From contig DATAXI010000127.1 of assembly GCA_036266845.1 (NCBI GenBank), positions 1 to 22,151 of the forward strand: a stretch of DNA of 22,151 bases, written 5' to 3'. The notes below the pieces were generated by a model. That model searched no databases. It was not told the origin of the DNA and saw nothing but the letters and a program-made list of their open reading frames with translations. Made by a program: the position numbers and the translations under genes. Positions 14,170 to 21,015 of the stretch are shown in pieces. This DNA is from DATAXI01 sp036266845 (GTDB lineage: Bacteria > Verrucomicrobiota > Verrucomicrobiia > Chthoniobacterales > Chthoniobacteraceae). Within the stretch, counting starts at the first letter, position 1, and each line of letters begins with the position of its first letter.

Positions 14170-15981
14170 ATGTATCAACCCATCGCAAACTACGGCGTCA
14201 TTGGCAACATGCGCACCTGCGCGCTGGCCGGGATGCATGGGTCCATCGATTGGTTCTGCTTTCCCGACGTCGATTCCCCGAGCGTTTTCGGTGCGATCCT
14301 GGATGACCGGAAGGGTGGCCGGTTCCGCATCGCGCCGGTGGATGAGAGCGTGCAGCGGAAACAGTTCTATTGGCCTTCCACCAATATTCTCGTCACCCGT
14401 TTTTTCAATGACGAGGGCATCGTGGAACTGCGCGATTTCATGCCGCTGCGCCGCGGCGCCCCGGTCCAGACAGCCATTTACCGCAGCGTGCGGTGCGTGC
14501 GCGGCAAGGTTCACCTGCGGGTAACCTGCGTGCCCGCGTTCGATTACGGGCGCCAGTCGCACGAGGTGCAAATCTGCGGCAACGGAGCGCGCTTTATCAG
14601 CCCGGCCTTGTCCCTCTGCCTTTCCGCATCGGTGCCGCTGCGGCGGATCGACGACGGGGGCGCCGGCGCGGATTTTCTGCTCAAGGAACGGGAGGCGGCG
14701 CTCTTCATCCTGAAGGGGGCGGACGAGGTGGCGCCGGCGGAGGATCGTGAAGAGGCGATCTTTACCGAGACGGTGCACTATTGGCGGAGCTGGCTGGCCG
14801 CCTGCTGTTACCGCGGGCGCTGGCGGGAGCAGGTGCAGCGCTCCGTGCTGATGCTGAAGCTGCTGACTTATCAGCCCACCGGAGCGATCATCGCCGCGCC
14901 CACGTGCAGCCTGCCGGAGGTGATCGGCGGCACGCGCAATTGGGATTACCGCTACGCATGGATCCGCGATGCGGCGTTCACCGTGTACGCCTTTCTTCGC
15001 CTCGGCTTCAGGGAGGAAGCGTCCGCCTTCATCGAGTGGTTGATGACGCACGTGGGCAAGGATGCGCTGAGGGAGGAGCATAGCCCCACGCTTCTCACCG
15101 TCCGGGGCGAGGCGCACGTGCCGGAGATCACGCTGGACCATTGGGAGGGTTACAAAGGCAGCGGCCCGGTAAGGATCGGCAATGCCGCATCCGCGCAGTT
15201 TCAAAGCGATATCTACGGGGAGGCGATGGACTCCCTCTACCTGTACAATAAATATGTCACGCCCATCTCTTACGACTTCTGGATGCGCATCCGGCATCGC
15301 ATGGATTGGATTTGCGAGAATTGGCAGCGCCCGGATAACGGCATCTGGGAGATGCGCGGGGACCCGCGGCAGTTTGTTTACTCAAAAGTGATGAACTGGG
15401 TGGCGCTGGACCGCGGCATCCGGCTCGCGGACAAGCGTTCCTTTCCGGCGGACCGCGCAAGGTGGATCGGGGCGCGCGACGCGATCTACGAGGAGGTATT
15501 GACCAAGGGGTGGAACCCGAAACTCAAAGCATTCACGCAATCCTACGGCAGTGACGCCCTCGATGCCTCATTGCTCGTGATGCCGCTCGTTTTCTTCATG
15601 GCGCCCACGGACCCGCGGATGCTCGGGACCCTCGATGCAATCCTCAAGGACCCGCGCGACGGCGGCCTGACGAGTGATAACCTGGTGCACCGGTACCCTT
15701 CCGGCAACGATGATTTGTCCGGTGAGGAGGGCACTTTCAATATGTGCTCCTTCTGGCTGGCGGAAGCGTTGGTGCGCGCGGGCCAGCGCGATGCGGAGCG
15801 GCTGGAACAGGGCCGCATCATCTTCGAGCGGATGCTCGGTTACGCGAACCATGTGGGCCTTTATGCGGAGCAGACCAGCTCGCAAGGCGAGGCGATTGGC
15901 AATTTTCCGCAGGCCTTCACGCATCTGGCGCTGATCAGCGCGGCTTTCAACCTGGACCGCCATCTCGGCAACCATCCCTGA
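14170..15981 (+). CDS. Glycoside hydrolase family 15 protein (glucoamylase/trehalase-like)
   Basis: This 603-residue protein lacks a signal peptide, so it is probably cytoplasmic. The N-terminal beta-sandwich starts YQPIANYGVIGNMRTCALAGMHGSIDWFCFP, the standard opening of bacterial GH15-like enzymes. The (alpha/alpha)6 barrel contains NWDYRYAWIRDAAF (257-270), GSGPVRIGNAAS and GEEGTFNMCSFWLAEAL (518-534), where the Glu cluster supplies the catalytic base. The family includes glucoamylase, glucodextranase and trehalase; the exact substrate is unknown. The ATG at 14170 is chosen because the frame upstream runs through the riboswitch region and does not resemble the family. No ribosome-binding site is obvious. 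Confidence 0.92.
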   Translation: MYQPIANYGVIGNMRTCALAGMHGSIDWFCFPDVDSPSVFGAILDDRKGGRFRIAPVDESVQRKQFYWPSTNILVTRFFNDEGIVELRDFMPLRRGAPVQTAIYRSVRCVRGKVHLRVTCVPAFDYGRQSHEVQICGNGARFISPALSLCLSASVPLRRIDDGGAGADFLLKEREAALFILKGADEVAPAEDREEAIFTETVHYWRSWLAACCYRGRWREQVQRSVLMLKLLTYQPTGAIIAAPTCSLPEVIGGTRNWDYRYAWIRDAAFTVYAFLRLGFREEASAFIEWLMTHVGKDALREEHSPTLLTVRGEAHVPEITLDHWEGYKGSGPVRIGNAASAQFQSDIYGEAMDSLYLYNKYVTPISYDFWMRIRHRMDWICENWQRPDNGIWEMRGDPRQFVYSKVMNWVALDRGIRLADKRSFPADRARWIGARDAIYEEVLTKGWNPKLKAFTQSYGSDALDASLLVMPLVFFMAPTDPRMLGTLDAILKDPRDGGLTSDNLVHRYPSGNDDLSGEEGTFNMCSFWLAEALVRAGQRDAERLEQGRIIFERMLGYANHVGLYAEQTSSQGEAIGNFPQAFTHLALISAAFNLDRHLGNHP

Positions 15982-16035
15982 CCGGCGTATTTCCTGACGT
16001 CCTCATCCGCCCTCTGGCACGAAACCATAGGTGAT

Positions 16036-16392
16036 ATGCATACAATCAATCCACCTGTGGATAATATCCTTTGGGTCAAAGTAAGCGGCAAATTGTCGAA
16101 GGAGGAATATGCCGATCTGGTGCCGAGTTGGGAGCAGATGATTGCGCGGCATGGAAAACTGCGGCTGCTCTTCCAGATGGAGCCGGGCTTTACCGGGTGG
16201 GAGCCGGGCGCGGCCCTGGATGACGTAAAGTTCTCCGTCTCTCACCGGAACGATCTCGAACGCGTTGCGATGGTGGGGAACAAGAAATGGGAAGAGTGGG
16301 TTTCCAAAATTGGAAAAATGCTCGTCAACTCCGAGGTCCGCTATTTCGAAGACTCGGAACTCGAGCAGGCGCAGGAGTGGCTCAGGGCGTAG
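16036..16392 (+). CDS. SpoIIAA-like (STAS-type) protein
   Basis: This 118-residue cytoplasmic protein resembles the SpoIIAA-like family (DUF3478 type): an N-terminal ILWVKVSGKLSKEEYADLVP strand-helix, a RLLFQMEPGFTGWEP strand and loop, then FSVSHRNDLERVAMVGNKKWEEWV and a C-terminal RYFEDSELEQAQEWL. This pattern is common in bacterial proteins of unknown role that may bind lipid or other small ligands. Unlike anti-sigma antagonists, it has no clear phosphorylatable Ser in the usual place. Its last 11 bases overlap the end of the convergent MFS gene. It follows the GH15 gene by 54 bases and could be transcribed with it. Confidence 0.83.
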   Translation: MHTINPPVDNILWVKVSGKLSKEEYADLVPSWEQMIARHGKLRLLFQMEPGFTGWEPGAALDDVKFSVSHRNDLERVAMVGNKKWEEWVSKIGKMLVNSEVRYFEDSELEQAQEWLRA

Positions 16393-17737
16393 CCGGTTTT
16401 TCCTGGATCGCAAGCAGGAGGGGAAGAGCGGCCGCCAGCAGGATGGCCGTGAAGACGATCATTTGCACGTGGTAGAAGGAGAACGGAAGGCCGGAGCAGA
16501 TGTGGAAAGAGGGATGCGAGGGAAAACGATCCATGATGATCCCGCCCACCGTCGGTCCCAGAGCGCCGAGCAGGCCGACGGATGACCAGAGAAACGCCAT
16601 CGACATCGTGCGCCCCTTGGGCGGCGCCAGCTCCGCCGCCATCCGCAATTGAACGACGCCGATCCCATTGGTGATCGCCCCATTCACCACACTGGCCGCC
16701 GCCAGGAGCGCGATGCATTGCGGAAAGCGGAATGGCCCAAAGGCGACGATGCCATGATTGATAAACCACCACGGCGCCAGCGGCAGCGGCGAGGCCGCAA
16801 GCAGGATTGCGCCGAAACGCCGCGCCCCCATTCGATCCATGATGCCGCCGAACAAATAGCCGGTGAGGATATTCCCAATGGCCGCCGCGATGCTGAGCGA
16901 TGCAAGCTGCGAGTAAGTCACGTCAAAATCCCGCTTCAGGTAAACCAGCGAGAACGCGACCACCATCGACGCGCCAAAATTGTAAACCCCCAGCGATAAA
17001 CAGAGGAGCCGCAGGCCGCGGTTCGACAGCGGCGCCAGGATGCGCCGGTGCACCGCCAGCGCTTTTTCGATCCGTTCCGCGCGCGGCTCGCGCACAAAGA
17101 AATGGGTCAGGATATCCGAGACTCCGAAGCAGGCCGCGATCGTAAACACGATTGCGAAACCGTGCGCGCTCGCGTGTCCGCCGGCGGTATTCGCATCCAG
17201 GATTTGTCCCGCCAGCACCAGCCCCGCCAGCGTTGCCGCCGTGGAGATGCTCTGGCGGATTCCCCAGAAGCGCCCGGAGATGTGCAGCGGGATGAGGTCC
17301 GCCATCCAGCTCAGCCAGGGAGCGAGCGATGCGTTGCCCGCAATCTCGCTCCACGCCACCAGCGCGATCACCGCGGCCGGCATCCAATCCCGCAGCGGGA
17401 AGGCGTGCAGAGCCATCAGCGGCAGCAAAAACCAGGCGAATCGCTGGGAGAGGGCGCAGAGGGACCAGAACGGCTTGCGAATGCCCAGATTCTCCGCGAT
17501 CAACGCCGCCGGGATGAGCGCGGAGACGGCGAGCAGCCGGGCCGTATTGACCAGCCCTATGACCAGCCCGCTCGCGCCAATCGCCTGCAAAAACATCACC
17601 AGCGGCATCCCGTAGGTCATGGCCACCCATGTGTTCCCAAACGATGCGGCGAGCGTATTGACGCCCATCGAGGCGAGGAGATCGCGCCGGGAAATCGCCC
17701 GGCCCCGGACATCGATCAGCTCTGGATATGCGGACAT
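16382..17737 (-). CDS. Major facilitator superfamily transporter
   Basis: This 451-residue integral inner-membrane protein has about 11-12 hydrophobic stretches. Two halves are separated by a central basic loop (REPRAERIEKALAVHRRI). An MFS-type cytoplasmic loop motif appears as GGIMDRMGARRFG in the second half, and GRFWGIRQS follows a polar loop in the first half. The N-terminus (ELIDVRGRAISRRDLLASMG) is cytoplasmic and conserved-looking. The substrate cannot be inferred: there are no pathway genes beside it. A TTGACA on its strand at 17783-17778 could be part of its promoter, but no good -10 follows. It converges on, and overlaps by 11 bases, the SpoIIAA-like gene. Confidence 0.88.
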   Translation of the reverse strand: MSAYPELIDVRGRAISRRDLLASMGVNTLAASFGNTWVAMTYGMPLVMFLQAIGASGLVIGLVNTARLLAVSALIPAALIAENLGIRKPFWSLCALSQRFAWFLLPLMALHAFPLRDWMPAAVIALVAWSEIAGNASLAPWLSWMADLIPLHISGRFWGIRQSISTAATLAGLVLAGQILDANTAGGHASAHGFAIVFTIAACFGVSDILTHFFVREPRAERIEKALAVHRRILAPLSNRGLRLLCLSLGVYNFGASMVVAFSLVYLKRDFDVTYSQLASLSIAAAIGNILTGYLFGGIMDRMGARRFGAILLAASPLPLAPWWFINHGIVAFGPFRFPQCIALLAAASVVNGAITNGIGVVQLRMAAELAPPKGRTMSMAFLWSSVGLLGALGPTVGGIIMDRFPSHPSFHICSGLPFSFYHVQMIVFTAILLAAALPLLLAIQEKPATP

Positions 17738-17850
17738 GGGCTCACAGCAGTGGTCAGTTCGGTCCGTCGTAATTCGATGTCAAACACCTTTTCTGTGGAA
17801 AGGCTCGTTTAGCGGGAAAAAACCGAATAGGCGTCTCATCGACCGCCAAA

Positions 17851-18306
17851 ATGGAACCCGACAAAAAAAGCATCCTGCTCCGCGTGGTGACTCCCGGAGG
17901 CGTAGTCCTCGAGGAAAAAGAGGTCAGCGTTGTCTTGCGGACGGCCACGGGGGAAATCCAGGTTCTGCACGGCCACGCCCCGATCGTCGTGTTGCTGGAG
18001 CCGGGGGAGCTGCGGGCGGTGGATCCGTCGGGCAATGAGCGCGCCTTTGCGGCGGGCGAGGGCTTCGCGGAGATCGATGGCGAAACCGTCACCGTTTTCA
18101 GCGATCTGGCCGAGGCGGCGGAATCGATCTCCCTCGAGCAGGCGGAAGAAGCCAAACGCCGCGCGGAGAGCGCGCTGGCCGACGCCGCAAAGATGACGGA
18201 CGACGAGCGGCAGGCGGCGGATTTGGCGTTGCGCGAGAGCATGGTAAAGATCCAGATGCTGCTCCGGAGGAAAGACCAGAAGGGCGGCCCATCGCCCCTG
18301 CGATGA
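17851..18306 (+). CDS. atpC: Stand-alone F-type ATP synthase epsilon subunit
   Basis: This 151-residue subunit belongs to the rotary stalk of F1, where it couples rotation and inhibits hydrolysis. The N-terminal beta-sandwich (about 8-90) carries the family signature GEIQVLHGHAPIVVLLEPGEL, then AAGEGFAEIDGETVTVF. The C-terminal two-helix domain (about 92-142) is Ala/Glu/Arg-rich, with a Met/Gln-containing second helix and a basic Gly/Pro tail. Normally atpC follows atpD in the atp operon. Here an unrelated transporter lies upstream on the other strand and an rRNA-modification gene four bases downstream, so this copy is detached. No Shine-Dalgarno site is clear before the ATG. Confidence 0.9.
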   Translation: MEPDKKSILLRVVTPGGVVLEEKEVSVVLRTATGEIQVLHGHAPIVVLLEPGELRAVDPSGNERAFAAGEGFAEIDGETVTVFSDLAEAAESISLEQAEEAKRRAESALADAAKMTDDERQAADLALRESMVKIQMLLRRKDQKGGPSPLR

Positions 18307-18310
18307 GTCC

Positions 18311-18865
18311 ATGCACGAGCGCCTGATCCTCCTCAACAAGCCCTTCAATGTGCTCTGCCAGTTCACCGATGATACGGGAACCAAGCGGACCCTGGCCGAT
18401 TTTGTGCCGGTAAAGCAGGTGTACGCCGCGGGCCGGCTGGATTATGACAGCGAGGGGCTGGTGGTATTGACCAATGCGGGCTGGCTCCAGAACAGGATCG
18501 CAAACCCTCAGTGGAAGGAGCCCAAGACCTATTGGGCGCAAGTGGAGGGCATCCCGTCGGATGAGGCGCTGGCCCGGCTGGCGGAGGGCGTGACCTTGAA
18601 TGATGGGCCGGCGCTTCCCGCCGGAGTTGCGCGCATCCAGCCGCAGGTCTGGGAGCGCCATCCGCCCATCCGCGAGCGCAAGAGCATCCCCACCGCGTGG
18701 ATTGCCCTCACGATTCGCGAAGGCCGCAACCGCCAGGTGCGCCGGATGACCGCCGCCATCGGGCATCCCACGCTGCGGCTTATCCGCGTGCGGGTGGGCG
18801 AGTGGGAACTGGACGGGATGGCGCCGGGGCAATGGCGGGACGCCCCGATGCCCCATCGCCGGTAG
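18311..18865 (+). CDS. rluE: 23S rRNA pseudouridine synthase, RluE-like
   Basis: This 184-residue member of the RsuA/RluB/RluE group converts a uridine of 23S rRNA to pseudouridine (position 2457 in E. coli for RluE). It opens with the LLNKPFNVLCQFTDD strand, followed by the catalytic loop AAGRLDYDSEGLVVLTN with Asp44. It continues with KTYWAQVEGIP, GVTLNDGPALPAG, PPIRERKSIPT and the REGRNRQVRRMTAAIGHPTLRLIR block. The PPIRERKSIPT and LNDGP segments match what I remember of E. coli RluE closely. No N-terminal S4 domain is present, as in RluE. It begins four bases after atpC and probably shares its transcript. Confidence 0.92.
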   Translation: MHERLILLNKPFNVLCQFTDDTGTKRTLADFVPVKQVYAAGRLDYDSEGLVVLTNAGWLQNRIANPQWKEPKTYWAQVEGIPSDEALARLAEGVTLNDGPALPAGVARIQPQVWERHPPIRERKSIPTAWIALTIREGRNRQVRRMTAAIGHPTLRLIRVRVGEWELDGMAPGQWRDAPMPHRR

Positions 18866-18906
18866 CGCGCCCAGAGCGCGATTGGCATTTCGCGCGGAGA
18901 CCCTTT

Positions 18907-19314
18907 ATGTTGGCGGGGGAATTGCTTCGTATCTCCCCGCCCATTTTTGTGAAAACACTCCTTACCCGCGTCATCCCGCTTCTCCTTTGTATCCTGACCG
19001 GCTTTGTCGTCAGTTGGGTGGCGATTTATGCGTTTTGGTTCGGCGTCTGGATATTCCACACCGTTCCCGCCGCCCGCGCGTTCGATGCGGTGGGGCGGAT
19101 TATCCTGACTCCCGCGCGCCTCATTTACCGGGCGGCCGGCGGAGACCAGAGCACGCCGCTGTTCGATCCCATTTCTTACGTGGGCACGAATGGGCTCTTC
19201 CTCGGCATCGTTTTTTACTCGATCTTCCGGAACCTCTACGGTCGGTGGGAACGGAACCGGGTCAACGGGGTGTCGCACTCACACGCGCCGCGGGAGAAAG
19301 TGGAGTCCCGGTAA
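18907..19314 (+). CDS. Small two-segment membrane protein of unknown function
   Basis: This 135-residue protein has a long hydrophobic region (about 18-46, with aromatic-rich VSWVAIYAFWFGVWIF) and a second one near 96-110 (GTNGLFLGIVFYSIF). Between them lies a loop containing RAFDAVGRIILTPARLIYRAAGGDQSTPLFDP. The C-terminal tail is basic (RNLYGRWERNRVN). I do not recognise a family. The ATG at 18907 is chosen over the longer frame, whose first 70 residues are Arg/Pro-rich shadow sequence of rluE. The last 53 bases overlap the end of the convergent dipeptidase gene. Confidence 0.68.
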   Translation: MLAGELLRISPPIFVKTLLTRVIPLLLCILTGFVVSWVAIYAFWFGVWIFHTVPAARAFDAVGRIILTPARLIYRAAGGDQSTPLFDPISYVGTNGLFLGIVFYSIFRNLYGRWERNRVNGVSHSHAPREKVESR

Positions 19315-19945
19315 AAGCAGCCGCCTGCCGGGGCGTCACGACCGCAAAATCCCGCCAGTCCGGCGCGACAAAGTGCCACCACTCGCTGCGCATGCCGCGG
19401 AAGCCCGCCGCGCCCATGGCATGCAGGAGAAGGTCCAGATCCGCGTGCACCGTGGGGTCCGCCCCGTCATAATGGAGCGACGCGCCGCTGGTAAAGGCGT
19501 CGAACCCGCTCGGCATCGGGACTTCCCGGCCTTTGGAATCGACCAGCGTCGCATCCACGGCCACTCCCCAGGTGTGCAGCGCATGGCCGTTTTCGGGGTC
19601 GGCGACAAACTTGGCGCTCTTCGCAAATGCCCAGAGCGCTCCCTGTGCATTGAAGGGGCGGAAGGCATCCCAGATCTTCAGCCCATAGCCTCGCTGGTGC
19701 AGATAGAGCTGTGCCACCTTCAGCCGGTCAGCCACGGACTGCCGCACCAGCGCTCGCGCCCCCGGCGGGTAAATGGGATGGCCCAGGACGTTGTTCGCCG
19801 TGGCGTAACGGAGATCGATGACAATGGTGGGGTCCACGGTGTGGATATCCACCAGCGGCTCAGAGGCGCGGCTGCCCGGCTCATCCGCGTGCACGGAGAG
19901 CAGCGGCAGACAGCAGAGCAGGCAGAGAAGGGGGAGCCATTTCAT
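19262..19945 (-). CDS. D-alanyl-D-alanine dipeptidase (VanX/DdpX family, M15D)
   Basis: This 227-residue zinc dipeptidase is predicted to be exported: its signal peptide covers about 1-20 (hydrophobic Leu/Cys-rich core, then SVHADE). The family blocks are present: LVDIHTVDPTIVIDLRYAT, IWDAFRP with Arg96, zinc ligands His124 and Asp131 (HTWGVAVDATL), and EWWHF with Glu188 and His191. The Ser that usually sits two residues before the first zinc His in the SxHxxGxAxD motif is Ala122 here. Periplasmic members take part in peptidoglycan D-Ala-D-Ala salvage rather than vancomycin resistance, and no vanH or vanA homologue is adjacent. Its start overlaps the stop of the phosphoribosyltransferase gene (ATGA), so the two are co-transcribed. 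Confidence 0.92.
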   Translation of the reverse strand: MKWLPLLCLLCCLPLLSVHADEPGSRASEPLVDIHTVDPTIVIDLRYATANNVLGHPIYPPGARALVRQSVADRLKVAQLYLHQRGYGLKIWDAFRPFNAQGALWAFAKSAKFVADPENGHALHTWGVAVDATLVDSKGREVPMPSGFDAFTSGASLHYDGADPTVHADLDLLLHAMGAAGFRGMRSEWWHFVAPDWRDFAVVTPRQAAAFTGTPLSPAARVSATPR

Positions 19946-20583
19946 GCGGCGGGAGAATCGCGCAGCGCGGCCATCACTTCCGCATCGCTCACCTGCGGAA
20001 AGCGATCATAAAATTCCGCAACCGCGGATAACCCGGGCTGCGAGTGCAGGATCGCCAGCTCATCCGTCTCCGCCGCCAGGCGCTGGACGGTATCCGCCGC
20101 CGCCACCGGCGTGGCAAAAATGAGCCGCGCCGGGCTCCGCCCTCGCAGAGCCCGCAGCGCCGCGTGCGCCGTGGAGCCGGTGGCAACGCCATCGTCGATG
20201 AGGATGACCCACTTTCCCGCAACCTCCGGCGGCGGGCGCGTCCCACGGTATTGGCGGGCATTTTTCGCCAGCGCCGCCTGCTGGATGGCCGCCTCTTCCC
20301 GGATATAGGAGAATGGGACCCGGAGCGAGTTCACCGTTTCCTCATCCACGTAAGGCTGCCCGGTTTCCGCCACGGAGCCGATTGCGAATTCCGGGTTGTG
20401 CGGCGCGCCGATTTTGTGCGCGAAGCAAAGGTCTAGCGGCGCCCCAAGCGCCCGGGCTACCTCCGCCGCCACGGGCACGCCGCCGCGCGGCAGCGCCAGG
20501 ATGAGGAGATCGGCGCGTCCGCCCAGGTGCGCAAGGGCGGCTGCAAGGCGTCTGCCAGCGTCGGTACGGTCGCGAAAAGTCAT
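19942..20583 (-). CDS. Phosphoribosyltransferase-domain protein
   Basis: This 213-residue cytoplasmic protein has a type I phosphoribosyltransferase fold. The PRPP-binding loop VILIDDGVATGSTAHA lies at 126-141, with the acidic pair Asp130-Asp131. The N-terminal part reads MTFRDRTDAGRRLAAAL, then LALPRGGVPVAAEVARALGAPLD and HKIGAPHNPEFAIGSV. This is the stand-alone form seen in many bacteria, often near stress genes and of unproven substrate, not a dedicated purine or pyrimidine enzyme. It overlaps the dipeptidase start by four bases and begins 36 bases after the small membrane protein gene, so all are probably in one transcription unit. Confidence 0.9.
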   Translation of the reverse strand: MTFRDRTDAGRRLAAALAHLGGRADLLILALPRGGVPVAAEVARALGAPLDLCFAHKIGAPHNPEFAIGSVAETGQPYVDEETVNSLRVPFSYIREEAAIQQAALAKNARQYRGTRPPPEVAGKWVILIDDGVATGSTAHAALRALRGRSPARLIFATPVAAADTVQRLAAETDELAILHSQPGLSAVAEFYDRFPQVSDAEVMAALRDSPAA

Positions 20584-20619
20584 GGCGCAGTGGAGTTCCC
20601 GGCGCCGGCCCCTTTTCGC

Positions 20620-20880
20620 CTACTCAGTCCGCGCGGCCCGGACGTCGTCGATGAGCTTCGAGATTGCGTAGATAAAAGTCACCGGCTTGACGAGGAGGAA
20701 GAGCAGCTTGATCAAAGCTACCATCATCCAACGGAGCGGGAGTTGTGCGAGCAGGAATCCGACGCCGATAGCCACAAAAGCGGTCTTGGCGGGGTTTTGC
20801 CGGACGTACTCCTCGCTATCCGCGTAGCAGCGATTGAGATTTTCCTGGATGTTTTGAGTGGCAGGCGAGGTCTGTTCCAT
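20620..20880 (-). CDS. Small membrane protein with YqjD/DUF883-like features
   Basis: This 86-residue protein starts with a short polar helix (MEQTSPATQNIQENLNRC). The motif EEYVRQNPAKTAFVAIGVGFLLAQ follows, recalling the C-terminal membrane anchor of DUF883/ElaB-YqjD proteins. A second hydrophobic helix then reads WMMVALIKLLFLLVKPVTFIYAIS, which the classical family lacks. The start at 20880 is chosen because the polar helix begins there; the frame stays open to 20973, so a longer form with GTG or ATG starts cannot be excluded. It lies between polX and the phosphoribosyltransferase gene on the same strand. Confidence 0.65.
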   Translation of the reverse strand: MEQTSPATQNIQENLNRCYADSEEYVRQNPAKTAFVAIGVGFLLAQLPLRWMMVALIKLLFLLVKPVTFIYAISKLIDDVRAARTE

Positions 20881-21015
20881 AGGAGTTACTTGGGATTCGT
20901 TCTCTGCGGCCCGATTGCGCTTTTCCACTTTGATGGATTGCCCCGTCAAGCACCCTTTTGGTGCAGCCCGCACTTTTCAGTCCGGAGCCTATACCCCGCC
21001 CGCCCGCCGGGATTT

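Noticed and set aside
18697..18906. N-terminal extension of the small membrane protein by 70 codons
   Set aside because: It lies within rluE in another frame and is Arg/Pro-rich with no coding character.
19262..19945. Vancomycin resistance locus
   Set aside because: Only a VanX/DdpX-type dipeptidase is present; no VanH- or VanA-type gene or VanRS pair flanks it, and the protein has a signal peptide.
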